A DNA stretch of 64,000 bases from the NCBI GenBank assembly GCA_905178155.1, contig CAJINV010000001.1, forward strand, positions 3,215,675 to 3,279,674, read 5' to 3'. Below, piece by piece: positions 32,513 to 43,903 of this stretch. The translations under genes were made by a program, and so were the position numbers. Each line of letters starts with the position of its first letter. Within the stretch, counting starts at the first letter, position 1. The notes below the pieces were generated by a model, which did no database searches, was not told the DNA's origin, and worked only from the letters and a program-made list of their open reading frames with translations. The stretch comes from Amoebophrya sp. A120 (taxonomy: Eukaryota > Sar > Dinophyceae > Syndiniales > Amoebophryaceae).

Positions 32513-35442
32513 CTACATCTGCTGACTAGTTCCACTTCTTTTCGCAGCGATTTGCCTACCTTTGGACACTAAATACAGTACCTTGTCTTCGGTCGTTTTC
32601 AGTTCGGACCATTCGTAATAGGGTATGTGCATGACGGAATAGCCTTGTATCTCTAGCAAGTAGCTATGTAGTTTCGAAAGCGCTGTGCGTTCCGTTGTGT
32701 CACTGTAGTACCCGTACACTCCGACACAGTGAATGACCGTTTTTCTTTCCGGTAGCACGACCGCGTCTTCGTGATCCGGATACACCAAGGATTGTTTCTC
32801 GCACTCGATTCGCAGCTCCTTCTCGACTATGTCGAAAACTTCGCGCTTCCATCGCGACGTCTATCCCACAGAAAAAAGCTGGCAGGGCATATTTCTATTT
32901 GTAATGCAAAAATAAATACACAGAAAAATTTGTCATGGGCGGCCCCATAGCATGCTGCTTCGGATATGCAAAAGATTTTTTTGTGTACTTATTTTTACAT
33001 TACAAATATGACCTGCCAGCTTTTTTCTTTGGGATAACGTCTGGCGTTTGCTCAGAACGGTTTTCCAAGCGGTTTCGCTTCCATCTGCGTATCAAATGTA
33101 AAAGTGTCTGAGTCTGGAAGATTCCGGGATTTGTGATGCATATTTCGTATGATACATGATGCATGTGATGCATGATCTAGCGTCACAGATTTTTAGAAAG
33201 CTTCCTGATGCCTATTCCGCATGAGAAATCCCCCCTCTCCGCGTAACATAAACTGGACTCTTGTTGCTGGTCACGCAATACAGATTTTTTTGGAATCCAA
33301 AGACAGCATGACAAGTTGCACTCTTCCAGACCCAGACATTTTTGCAATCCATACTGCGCCTTTGTTTTTGGTTCCACTGTAAATTTTTCTAAGGTTCAAT
33401 CGCTGTTCCGGCGTTAATCGCGCGTCTTTTGCTTCAAACTTTTCTTCTTCTCGCAGGTAACTGTGCTTCACTTGCTCCTCTTGCAGGCCTAAGAGTTCGG
33501 AAATGGACTTAGAAGTACTCTCTGCAGTTGTATTGTCCGTATTCATCTTTTCGCCCGTGTCAGAAGTGTTTGGATCCAAGTAGTCAAAGTTTGTCTCTCC
33601 TTCGGGAGATTTTCGATCTTTCGATTTCGCCAAAAACGCCTCCTCCTGGCCGGGGGGGCACGGAATTCGTCCGTGCTTCACTAGTTTCTCGACATGCGTT
33701 TTCAGCAGTTCCTGGTGTCGCGGGAGGACATCTCGTTCCAACAAAAAAATCTCGGCGCGAAACTTTTTCCTGAACTGTTCTTGGTGCTTCAGAAACAAGT
33801 AGGCCGACCGCAGCTTCCGTAGGTGGTAGGTGTCTAGTTTGGCTTTGTTCCTTATCAATGCACGCAGAACCGCGCGCACAAACTCCGGGTTTCTTTCCGC
33901 CCCCTTGGTGAAGCAAACGGACGCTTGCGCCAGCATTGCCAGCGCGAGAAGATCGAATTTTGTATCGGCTTTTGCATTTTGGTCTCTAGTGCCGGCAGAG
34001 GCATTCTCTACATCGGCGCTGTAACCACTCCCAACATCATCACCACTAGCACAACTGCTAGGACTGCTAAAAATTCTGCTTTTGTTTGGTAGCAGGACCT
34101 CCATCTCGTCACCGGTGGATGGATTTTCCATGTCGTCTTCTAGTAAAGCCAGAAGTTCCTTTTCTCTTTGCGATTGAATCAGCGATTCCTGGCTCATCGT
34201 GTCCTCTGTCGCGACATCATCAGTTTCCCCATCGTCACACCAGGATACGTGCTGGATTTTTCGCCCAACTACTCTGCCCGTGGAGAGAAAGCTCTCAGTC
34301 TCTGTGCTGACACTAGTGTTTTCCGTTTCCCCGCTTGCTTCGTCAAGCATGAAGTCCTTCAGCGTGGAAGGAACTACGGCGCTTGAAGCTGTTCCTACCA
34401 CTGAAGATTTTTCCAGCGTGACATACCCCCTTTCCACCGCGGCCAACTCCAATGCGTGGTAGAGCTTCGGGAAGTCGAAATCCAGTTTGCAGAAGGCGGA
34501 GTACAAAACTGCGATGTTCTGCGCCGAAAATCTGTCGTACTGCCGCACGGCGGCCTTGGCGCAGACGGCCAACACACCTCCGTCGCGCCAGTCGATCCTG
34601 GCAAGCGCGGCCACGATCAAGGCGAGGCCCTGCGGCTCGGTGTTTTGCGCCAGGATGGACATCTTTTTCGCCGAGAGCAATTTCCACAAGCGCGGCTCGT
34701 AGAGGTGGAAGTGCGCGGCGGCGTTACAGACCAGGGCGAGGTCCCACGCCGTCCACCTGCCGTGGAGGGACAGGTAGGACTGGAGTAGCAGCTGGAAGGT
34801 GTCTAAATCCCGGTTCAGTTCCAATTTTCGAAAAGCGTTGAGGATCAGCGCCAGCCCGCGCGGCGCGTATTCCGAGCAGTGCCGGATCGCTTGGAAGCTG
34901 AGCTCCTTCAAAAATTTGCGGTCCCGATACTTGACCCGGGAAAGTCCGTAGTAGAGGAGGAGCACGTCCTGCGGTTTCAGAAAGTTCATTTGGCGACTAA
35001 TCTCGTCCAGCAAGCGCTCCCAGACGCGCGCGTCGCGGCAGTTCCGTATCGCGCAGCGCCACACCGCGCGGCACGCCGGCGTTGCGCAGTCCTTCGTGGA
35101 GGATGAACTTGATGAGGCAATGTCTGGATTTTTGATCCCTGCGTCGTCAACGGACGAGAAAGACCCAGCGTAGTGCCTCGACAAACTGCCAGCTGAATGC
35201 GAAGATTCTCCAACGAACAATCTCTCAAACTCCCTAGAGAAGTCCTCCTCGTCGTTGCTGCGATCGGTGAAAAGCGAGCTCGCAGAAGAAGAAGTCGAAC
35301 CAAAGTTTCGGCGTGCATGTTCTAGTGCGCCGGCAGATGGTGCGGGTAGCGGAACTGGCAGTTGCACACTCCTACAACCTCGAGGACGGAGTACAAGTCG
35401 GCACGCGAAGCCCCCGTGCAAAGTTCTCACTTGTTCCGCCAT
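32513..35442 (-). CDS. RAP-domain protein, probably organelle RNA-binding
   Basis: Three exons, 35442..33354, 33084..33037 (48 nt) and 32856..32513, give exactly 827 codons including the stop. The start is a true ATG (MAEQVRTLHGGFACRLVL), an Arg-rich, acid-poor N-terminus suited to mitochondrial targeting. Residues ~100-330 contain repeated helical units resembling the helical-repeat region of FASTK/HPR-type RAP proteins. The C-terminus is a RAP domain, with REVFDIVEKELR, HCVGVYGYYSD and the diagnostic IPYYEWSEL block followed by KVLYLVSKGRQI. RAP proteins act on organelle transcripts or rRNA fragments; they are expanded in apicomplexans, including for mitoribosome assembly. Both gaps are introners of different families, and frame is kept only by exact excision. 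Confidence 0.88.
32862..33036 (-). mobile_element. Introner-like element, single-copy family E
   Basis: This 175-bp element is bounded by TAT and ATA, with inverted repeats containing GAAAAAAGCTGGCAGG and its complement (CCTGCCAGCTTTTTTC), followed by an inner arm pair (TTTGTAATG and CATTACAAA). It is flanked by perfect ACGTC direct repeats (32857-32861, 33037-33041). It lies just upstream of the RAP domain; exact removal joins KRQT to SRWKREVF. The interior carries GGCCCCATAGCATG, shared with the GC-rich block at 5490-5503. Confidence 0.88.
33090..33353 (-). mobile_element. Introner-like element, family B, copy 2
   Basis: This 264-bp element has family-B inverted repeats (AAGTGTCTGAGTCTGGAAG left, CTTCCAGACCCAGACATTTT right), TAT and ATA termini and perfect CTGCG direct repeats (33085-33089, 33354-33358). 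It interrupts the RAP gene only 48 coding bases from the family-E element. Removal joins NKGA to DGSETAW in frame. Confidence 0.88.
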
Positions 35443-35790
35443 TTTGTGGAACAACGACGTTATTGAAGGGAGACAGATGAGACGTATATCAGTCGATTAG
35501 ATTCACGCGAAAAATCTGCTTAGCATCATCTACTCCTACAACCTTGATAAAACGCCGGCATTAAAAATGCATGACGGGAAGAGCGAGCCAGCTACTAACT
35601 TGCGAGACTCCATAACGCATCCGAGTGTTCTTCTGCTAAGCACAAAATATGGTAAACGAAGAACAGCCTTGGCCCTGCGCCGCCAGCACATGCAAAAGAA
35701 AACGAAAAAAGAACAGAAATAAGTAGCCAAAAAGCCTGTGCTTTTTTCATCAGTCTGCGGCTGCTCCGTTTTTCCGCCTGCCTACTGCCC
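35443..35790. other. Short intergenic gap, no feature seen
   Basis: This 348-bp gap separates the RAP gene start from the stop of the multi-TM gene. It is AT-rich, with no frame or repeat of note. Confidence 0.4.
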
Positions 35791-37304
35791 TCACGCGATC
35801 ATTGTCCCCCATTTTCTGAGGCCCTTGCTGAAAAACCCATCTTTGGACGTCTCTACCACGACCTGATCAGCTAGTTCACTACTACCTTGACCTTGTTTCA
35901 GTTCGTCGGTATGGAGGCCTAGAATGTGCCTACACCTTTCCCACTGCTGAAACCCCATGTCGTGGGCAAAACCCATGAGATTGAAATTCACCGTGTAGAA
36001 CGCCGAACAAAACAACAACAGCGCCGTCACCGTCGAAATCGGCGAGATGCGGGTGGACAGGAAGGGCAGCGCCGCACAGAGAAAGAAGATGCTCTGCGCC
36101 GCATGGATAAAGCATTCGCAGGGCTTTGTGATGACGGAGACCAGCAGTTTGTATTTCTGGTGCAGCTCCGGCATGTACAGCGCTACGCCGCTGTAGAGAA
36201 AAAAACCGTGCATCAGGCCCCGGACGCTGTTCCACATGCTCATCGTTAGAAACGCGGTCTCCACAATGTGGGCGGCGAAGAGGAAACCGGAGGAGGACGC
36301 CTGCCATGAGAACCACTCGTTGCTGCCCTTGTTTTCCTCCTCCGCAGCTCCTCCGGAAGATGCAGCCGCGGATGTTGAACTGCTCGCGCTCGTCCCTCCT
36401 CGTCCACTACTTGTTTTCACGATGACCACTTCTTCACTCGTTTTTCCGTTCAGCGCGATTGCATCCGGATCGTATACACCATTCACCCCGTGAACAAAGA
36501 GGGGCAGCGCAACGGCCAGCGTGAGTGTGCAAATCACAAGCTGTGTGGAGATGAAACCCAACAGATTTTCCATCAAATTCGCTGCTTGATAGTGAATATC
36601 GTCCTGTGGCTTCGTCAAGAAGGGTGTAGACGTCGTTCCCGGATCGAAATTTTTCTTTGAACCTTGGTTGCCAGTCTGCGTCTGCATTTCGATTTTCGCG
36701 TCGTCGCCACCATCGTTAGTGCTGACAGCGGCTGTTGGTGGACCCCCCAGTGCTTGCGCGCTGTGGACTGAATCAGCAGCAGTAGAAAACGCATTTCCTA
36801 GCTGCGCCGCAAGGATCAAGATCCCAACCCCTTCGTGCTGCCCCAAATCGAAGAACGGCTTGGCAAAAATGCCCTCGTACGGACAGCTTGCAAATGGGAG
36901 GAGCAACTCCCTTATCAACTGGAAAAATGTCTGGGTCTGGAAGAATTTATGTTTGTCATGCTTGTCTGGCATGACTCTTAAATCTGTCATGCACGTTACC
37001 CAAAAGCTCCGCTTTTCTGTGATGCAGAAGCGCAGTTTGTCATGCAGAATAGCCAACACCTAGGAGCTCAGAAACTTGTCATGCTGAGCCAGCATCTGTA
37101 GCCTCATCATGAGACGCCACCCAGCATCACAAGTTCCCAGACCCAGACATTTTTACTTTTGATATCCCTTGCGCTTTGCGCAACCGCGAGGTACTCATCA
37201 ACCACTGCCCTTTGCATGTTCTGCCGCATATGTCCTTGCGCTCGGTCTCCATTTTCAAGTGCAGCAAAATACGGCGCTACACTGCGCTGCCGCTTTGTTA
37301 ACAT
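35791..37304 (-). CDS. Multi-pass membrane protein of unknown family (418 aa)
   Basis: Two exons, 37304..37165 and 36907..35791, are joined across a family-B introner; the join (SAR to ELLLPF) is exact in phase and totals 419 codons. The start is a true ATG (MLTKRQRSVAPYFAAL). Four or five hydrophobic segments follow: STQLVICTLTLAVALPLFV, SGFLFAAHIVETAFLTM, HGFFLYSGVALYM, FIHAAQSIFFLCAALPFL and TALLLFCSAFYTVNFNLMG. A Ser/Ala-rich loop separates the first and second. No conserved motif is recognised, so transport or channel function would be guesswork. Confidence 0.7.
36913..37164 (-). mobile_element. Introner-like element, family B, copy 3
   Basis: This 252-bp element has inverted repeats AATGTCTGGGTCTGGAAG (left) and CCAGACCCAGACATTTTTAC (right), TAT and ATA termini, and perfect TCCCT direct repeats (36908-36912, 37165-37169). 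Its interior contains repeated TGTCATGC motifs in both orientations, as in other family-B copies. Confidence 0.88.
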
Positions 37305-38493
37305 CTCTCTCGAAAATATTGGAAACGGAAGCGGAAACGAAACTGTACTTGCTGTTGGCCTCTAGGGTGTGCAAATTCAAAATCGATCCTGAAAGAAATT
37401 TCTTTCTCGCGCACACGAATGGGATCGAAAACGCAAGTCGAAGGAAAAACTAAAACAGAAGGAGTTGCATTGGAACCTAGTATGATCTGTGACGATCGGG
37501 GGCGTGAAGATCCTTCTTGATATGAAGACTTCTCTTTGTGGTTTCACCGAAATTCCTTCGTCTTCGACACCAGAACCAGATATTCACAGCCACACCCAGC
37601 TTCAACAGAAACAAAACACTTCACACATCAGCTTTTGATCTGCAAGCTCCAGACACTTGCTGGAAGGGCAATTTTTTTTCCTTTTTAGGTACTGTATTTG
37701 TTCATCTGCAGGGCGGACTCTGCTACGCATTTGAGCAGACACACCCTGAGCAGGTGTCGCTTTGATGCTATGTTTCGTGTTCATCGTCTCATGATGCTTA
37801 AGCTTATCTCATGCTGCTTCTCCTTTTTGTTCCGTGCTGACATTGAGAGCATATCAGCTCCTCTGTTGGAACCCAATTTCTATGCGGATTGAAATTAAAA
37901 AAGAAAGCCCTTGATGATGTTGTCGTCCATCGGACTGAGTCGCGGGGGTATCTTCTAAACAAACCGGGGTACCAGTGCGAAAGCTGGAGGGGTCCTCCAG
38001 CCGAGTAGTAAATTAAGGGTTCGCGAATTTGGTAGAGCTATACTTACGATTGTTACTTTTCGAGGATAGTTGTCGGCGGTAAGAGACTCAAGACGAACCA
38101 GAGGACCCAATTTTCATCTTCGATAGCAGGATCCTTCAGGTTTCGATTGCGAGTAATAATTGAAGGCCACAAGTGAATATTAGCAGCCCAAAAAACTATA
38201 GGTGTTCTAGTTGTGAGTTGTCGCTATTTCCGCATAAAGTTCCAACAGCAACCTTTGTTGTTTAGCTACCAGCTCGCCACTAATTCTAATACAGCACTTC
38301 TGCACGCTTCTTCGCCGGCACGGTGTTTTGACAACCAGGGTAAATGACAATAAGCGTCAAGTTTGTACAATCGTATTACTCTTCTCAATACAAGTTGTCC
38401 CTTGATACAAGTGCACTTAGGCAGTCTCTACTGAAGAATTTTTACTTGTTCACCCGTTCATAATGTACAAACCTTTTACGAATTCGAAGCATT
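37305..38493. other. Intergenic stretch with a perfect short hairpin
   Basis: The region is AT-rich and contains no convincing gene. At 37983-38001 there is a perfect 8-bp hairpin (GCTGGAGG, loop GGT, CCTCCAGC) within a GC-rich island at about 37925-38030 that also contains a TGATGA motif (37913-37918) and CTGA (37935-37938). This might be part of a small structured RNA, but the boxes do not have snoRNA spacing. Confidence 0.3.
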
Positions 38494-38857
38494 TTAACAT
38501 CTTAATCTTTCCCGAAGAAGGACTGCAGTATCCCTCTGTAGTTGCGTATCCGTAGTACCACTTCCCCGAAAAAAGTTGTCGTGACTCTTGGTCGCCCGAA
38601 AGTCAACTGCACACAACTGCAAAATCAAAGAAACCAAGGATCATTCATACTAACTGGGGAAGCCCGGGCGGAATCTTCGAGTCCAACACCGGGCCTCCGG
38701 AATCATTTACGTAAAAAGGTAGGCGATAGGCAGTACAACTATCGGTCTTGTATAACATCAAGTAGAAGTTAGTACTAGTGTAGAAGGGGGAAGTAGCGCG
38801 TGCCGGTAGAAAGAAAGAGAGCGTCAGAAGCGCGCAGGTGGCTGCTTGCAACCGCAT
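38494..38857 (-). CDS. Candidate small secreted protein, two exons (110 aa)
   Basis: A true ATG at 38857 opens a strong signal-peptide-like segment (MRLQAATCALLTLSFFLPARA), followed by ~49 residues rich in Tyr, Thr and Pro. The first exon runs to 38651; a GTATGA..TTTGCAG intron of only 34 nt (38650-38617) would join, in phase 0, to 38616..38494, which stays open for 40 codons and stops. Such a short intron is out of line with the 114-232 nt seen elsewhere, so the frame may instead end at 38645 (70 aa). If real, it would be an effector-like or surface small protein. No family is recognised. Confidence 0.35.
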
Positions 38858-39102
38858 CTTGAAAGGAGCGATGGTAGCGAAGATTACTGTTTGTTGAAAA
38901 ATTTGAATACCAAAGTATTTCCCTCGCAACGAAATCGGATCGACTCTGCGCACTGGCAGATACTTTGCTGTCGCGTGCGGATTGTACTTCATTCAGGTCT
39001 ACGTCGTGTTGTAATTCTAAATTAAGGCAGTCGTTTCGATCTTGAGTCACATTTTTCCGCGAGATTGATTCTGAATGCACTGCATGCATCTCATCCTCTT
39101 TC

Positions 39103-42100
39103 TCACCAAGTCGCGCTGTCTCGCACGACGGTGAGCAGACTGTCGATTTGTTCCGGTGTGTGCAGGCAGGAGACGGCTATTCTGAGGGTGGGGGTCCACT
39201 CGGTGTGGATGCACAACCGGGTGTCCAGCGCCCGCTCGGTCAATGGTCGCTCGAAGATGTCCAGCCCGGTGGCGGCCTTCACCGCTTCCAGCGCCTTCTG
39301 GTACTTTATCCTCGTCTTTTCGCAGACCGACTTCCGAGTAGAGCTGTGGACCGAGAACTGGCGGCCCCGCGTTGCGGAGTCCGACAGCCCACTGTCGCTG
39401 TCGCCCGAGGAGTAATGAGAGGTGGAGGGGATGAGGATTTTCGGCTTCAGGTGTATCACGTAGTTGCTTCCGCGGACCTCGTACTTTTCCGATAGTATCC
39501 TCTTCGCGCTGGTCTGCAATTTCTCGGTGATCTGCTGCAACCGCGTCCACCGGTCTCTTAAATTCTCGAAGGAACAATTGTGCACGCTCTCGCTGGTCTG
39601 CGACCGACTGCTCTGCTTCTCGTCGTCGTCGTCGGACTCCGTGGCCGCGACCGTGGTACACCCCGACGTGTTGTGGTCCATACCTGCGTGCTGCAGATTC
39701 ACAATTTTTCCACCTGCCATAGAAGTACTGTGCGGCTCGCTGGCCGTGCTGCTGGTCGTGCTACCGTGCTCTGCCTTGTCTTGCATGCTCTGCCCGCTGC
39801 TGCTACACGACGAGGGCGTGCGGGAGTGCAAGCCGGACGTTGGTGTTGGTGGTACTATCGGCGCTTGTTCTTCCGGTGGGGAGTCCGACCGCCGTTTTCG
39901 GAGATTCTGACTGTCGCCTTCCTGCGACGAGGAACTGGACAACTCCGACACTCTGGAGCTCGGCTCGACAGAGGTCGAAGAGGTGGATCCTTCGGGGAAA
40001 TCCGTGCTGGGAGTGGTGGAACCACCATCCTCTGAACATGCTCCTTTATGCAATGATGACGTTGATGGATTTGTGCACCACTGCAGCTCTTCCAGCACTT
40101 CCTTGCTCCACAGACAGGACACGCCCGGGGCGGAGGCGGAGAAGCAGTAGCCGGAGGACGTTAGCCTCAGGTCGCGGACGGCGTGGAACTGGCCCGCGCA
40201 AAACCCGCCGACCGAGCCGATCGCGAATTCTAACGACCCGAGGTAGATGTCCACCGTGGACTGGGGCATCTGGAAGTACTCGCACACGCCGCGCGGGGCG
40301 ACGCCGCCGAGGGAAAGCGTCTCGTCCACCACCAGGCTGAGCCGGTATAAATCCTTCAGTTGCGCGAGGCGGGGCAAGTCGCAAATACTCCCGTCGCACT
40401 GGTACAAACCCTCGGCGACCAGGAACCGCTTGCCATACTCGTCTAACGGCACAATCTCGCGCTCCAGCGTTGTGAATCGTTCTGGCAAAGTGCCGAACAG
40501 GTCCGCGCCCTCCCGGAAGCCGACTTTCTCCCGGTCGATCCGCTCCACCTTCTTCCAGTCAGAAAGCCAGTCCTGCAGCTCCCGCATGTCCTCCACAAAC
40601 ACGAGGGTGCACTTGCCGTTCAACCGGAGACCGGATTTGATGCCGTAGTGGCACTTGCCGAAGCAGAAAACCTGATATAGTAGTGCGTTTCTATTTCTTT
40701 TGGGAAAAAAATGTGTGTTGAAGCTTCAGAATAGTGTCGCGTCCTTTTCGGTATAAATTTGCTTCAGGAGAATGGACAAAAACACATCATGCTCACGTCT
40801 ACGCAAAACCATCAGAAATCCATGCACATACCAGATCCTTCGCACCGAGCATCGGCGACGCCAACACGGACGACGCCACACTGACCCCCTGCGCGTAGAA
40901 GATCGCGGACTCTGCCTGCAGCAGGTCCGACAAAGCCTTTTCTAGTGATAAATGCTCCATGGTGGTGCCGTAGAACCCCCGGGGCCCGCAGGTTCCGAAG
41001 CCGTGCGTCGACAGGTACTGCTCGCAGGTGTTGGGTAACGATGCCGGCGCGTCCTGGATCAAACCCAGTGGGTCAAACACCCCGAACTTCTTCGCCGCAT
41101 CCTTTGTTGTCGCAATCGGCTCCGGCTCGGAGTACTCCTCTACCATACCTAATGGCTCGAATTTGGGCGTTTTCTCGTATCGCCCGACCTCCAACGGCGC
41201 GTCCCGCAGCCAGTTGTAGTAGGCCGGATTGGTCAAGCACTTGTCGTTTTTGCGGAACAGGATCCCGAGCTGCTTCCCGAGCTTTTCCAGCACCACTAAC
41301 GTCTGGTCGATCTGCTCGATCGTGTGCGCCGCGGACACGCAGAACCGCGCCCGGGGCAGCATGTAGGGTGTGGCCGGCGCGCACACGACCACGATGGCGA
41401 CGCCCTGCTGCATGCCTTTCACGGAGAAGTACCACATGGACTCCTGGTCCATCAAGACTGGTACCACGGGTGAGTCCTCGTCCCCCAACACCCAAAACCC
41501 GATCTCCGCGAGCCGTCGGCGGAAGTGGTTGCTGTTCCGCCGCAGGGACTCGATCTTCGCTTTTCCGCGTTCGTGCTTCAGCAAGTCCAGGGCTGCTAAG
41601 GCCTGCGCGGCGCAGGCGGGTGACATCGCAGGCGCGAAAGTGGCGTTCGGACTGTTTTTCCTCAAGTTGGCGATCACCTTTGCGTCCGCCGCGATGTAGC
41701 CGCCGGCGGAACCAAAAGACTTGGTGAAGGTACCCATCATCACGTCGATTTTCGACCTAGGCACGCCGAGAAGCTCGGTAATGCCGCGCCCAGATTCACC
41801 TGTTCGGGGTTTTCATTTGGGAGAGTAGTGCTTTTCGACTTTTTTAGAACCAGTACCACAAACGCAAAGTTCAATGATAGATCACAATCGCTTTCACTAG
41901 TTCTGCCTCTGCTGAATGCAAATGCGCATGTTGGAAATCAATCATACTCGTATCTAAAACCAGCCAATACCGACAGCCCCGATGGAGTGCGCCTCGTCGA
42001 GGTAGAGCAGAGCGCCGTACTTGTCCTTGAGAGCCACGATCTCGCGCAGTCTCGCGAAGTCGCCCTCCATGCTGTAGATGCCCTCGACGATGACCAGGAT

Positions 42101-43903
42101 CTTCCGCCAGGGAAGCCCGTTCGGCTGACCGACGTCGCAGGCCTGCTTCAGTTTGCGCTCCAGGTCCACCATGTCATTGTGCTGGAAGGATTTCACAGAC
42201 ACCCAGGACATGCGGACGCCCTCGATAATCGACTTGTGGTTCAGCTCGTCAGAGAGAATCAGGCATCTGTGTTTTGAAAATGATTTTTCATACATCGATG
42301 GCGATACAACTTTTAATTGCTGATAAATCTGAAAGCGAGCTGCGGGTCAGACCGAGCTGCACTGAAGAGCTGAGGTTCCTGTCCTCCTTACCAAAAGAGG
42401 CGTGATCTGCTCGACTTTGCTAAGTGGGAAGAAACCCTAAATCCTAAAACCGCAACCCTCATTGATATTTACAAAGTTGAATTATACCCTTTTCCATTCC
42501 CTGCGGGGTCGATGAGACAGGGGATGATGGTTGAGTTTGTGGCGAAGCCCATCCCGATTACGAAGGCGTCCTCCTTGTCGAGAAATTCCGCCACCCGCCG
42601 TTCGAGCTCTTTATGCACAACATGTGTCCCCTCTATCCCCCCGCGCGTGGACCCGGTGGACAAACCCGTCTCGCGGATGCACTTCGCGACCAGGGGCGTG
42701 CAGTACTCGTCGACGCCGCCGAAGCCCAGGTAGTTGTAGCTGCCTAAATTGGTGCACTTCACCGACTTGGTCGTCATCGAGAGCGGTAAATAGGGGGCGA
42801 GTAGTGGCTGGTCTTTTCGTTCCCGGAAAACCACTTCCACGGTGGAGGCCGGGGCGCCGCAGATCGGCCGGTTCCAGCAGTCCTCGTACATCTGGAACGC
42901 GTGCTCGATGAAGAGAGCCTGGAAACCCGTGCGCTTCGACCGGGTGAAGAAGCTGTAGCCGGGCTCGAGCTTGAAAAGCCACTGCACGAACCAAAGCTGT
43001 TTTTCAGTTTTTTCGGAGCGGATTTCTCTACAAAATCGTTGACAAGGTTTAGCAAGAACCTATTTCTCTTTTTAGCGATGTATACACGTGTCTCATATGA
43101 AACAGAAAACATCAGTACATTCTCCTTGACCACAGCGGCTGCTGCGATCTTCAAATAGCCCCATATGACTCGCAGTTTGAACCACAGGTCGGTGTCCAGT
43201 TTGTGCGGTGGGAACTGCTGGAACTCGCATTCTGCTCGTGGCAGCATGGTATATTTTGCTTGTCGCTCTTTCTCAACCAGCACTGCGCCGGACTTTGGCG
43301 GAACCTTGCTGCAAAAAGTCGGGGAGGCGGCAGAGCAACGACCTGAATTCGATTAATTTTGAAAAATGAAAAGTGGAGGACACCAATCCAGTTATTTGCT
43401 CATGCTCTCATGAAAGAACTGAAGAGACTGAATTCATGTAAGTACTGCATGTCTAGTATCAACGGAAATGGATATTCGTTTATACCTCCTTTATCCCGCT
43501 TTTCCAGGGCGAGAAAGCTGTCTGACCGCTTCAGCTTTTCGGGTAAACTTTCCTCCACTTCGACCGTCTTCACGTTGGCGCGGGTGGGCCAAATCCAGCT
43601 GCCCGCGGTGAGCCAGCGCGAGATCATGTCCAATACCGGGTTGTAGAATAGCTCGTAGGGAATGTCCTCGGGAAAGACGAAGTGGGAGCAGACGTATCCG
43701 GCGTTGCCCGGGTTCGCGTCGAGCACGAACAAGACGAACCCAATGACCGCAACGAGCAGCAAGTGGGCGTAGAACACGACATCGTCGCCCAGCCCCGTCC
43801 ACTGCCACATCTCGTCGAGTAAAGGGATCCCACTGATCAGCTCACTCCAGCTGCCCTCCGGCGGCGGGTGATGGAGAAGAGGTGGTGGACTTTCGAGCGA
43901 CAT
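39103..43903 (-). CDS. Serine palmitoyltransferase, LCB2 and LCB1 fused in one polypeptide
   Basis: Six exons (43903..43486, 43342..43119, 42996..42488, 42266..41971, 41799..40832, 40671..39103) are phase-perfect; 1327 aa. SPT condenses L-serine with palmitoyl-CoA, the first step of sphingolipid synthesis, at the ER membrane. An N-terminal TM (~42-62) precedes the LCB2 half: [41 protein letters not shown] and [13 protein letters not shown] with the PLP lysine near 508. The LCB1 half starts near 724: [21 protein letters not shown], and GSVGGFCAG where LCB1 lacks the lysine. A ~200-residue acidic Ser-rich insert splits the LCB1 C-terminal lobe. The boundary between halves lies inside exon 5, so this is one reading frame, not two genes. 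Normally the subunits are separate genes. Confidence 0.93.

Noticed and set aside
40945-41727. Plus-strand frame (260 codons) opposite the SPT gene
   Set aside because: It is antisense to the conserved LCB2 core and Arg/Pro/Ala-rich, so it is a shadow.
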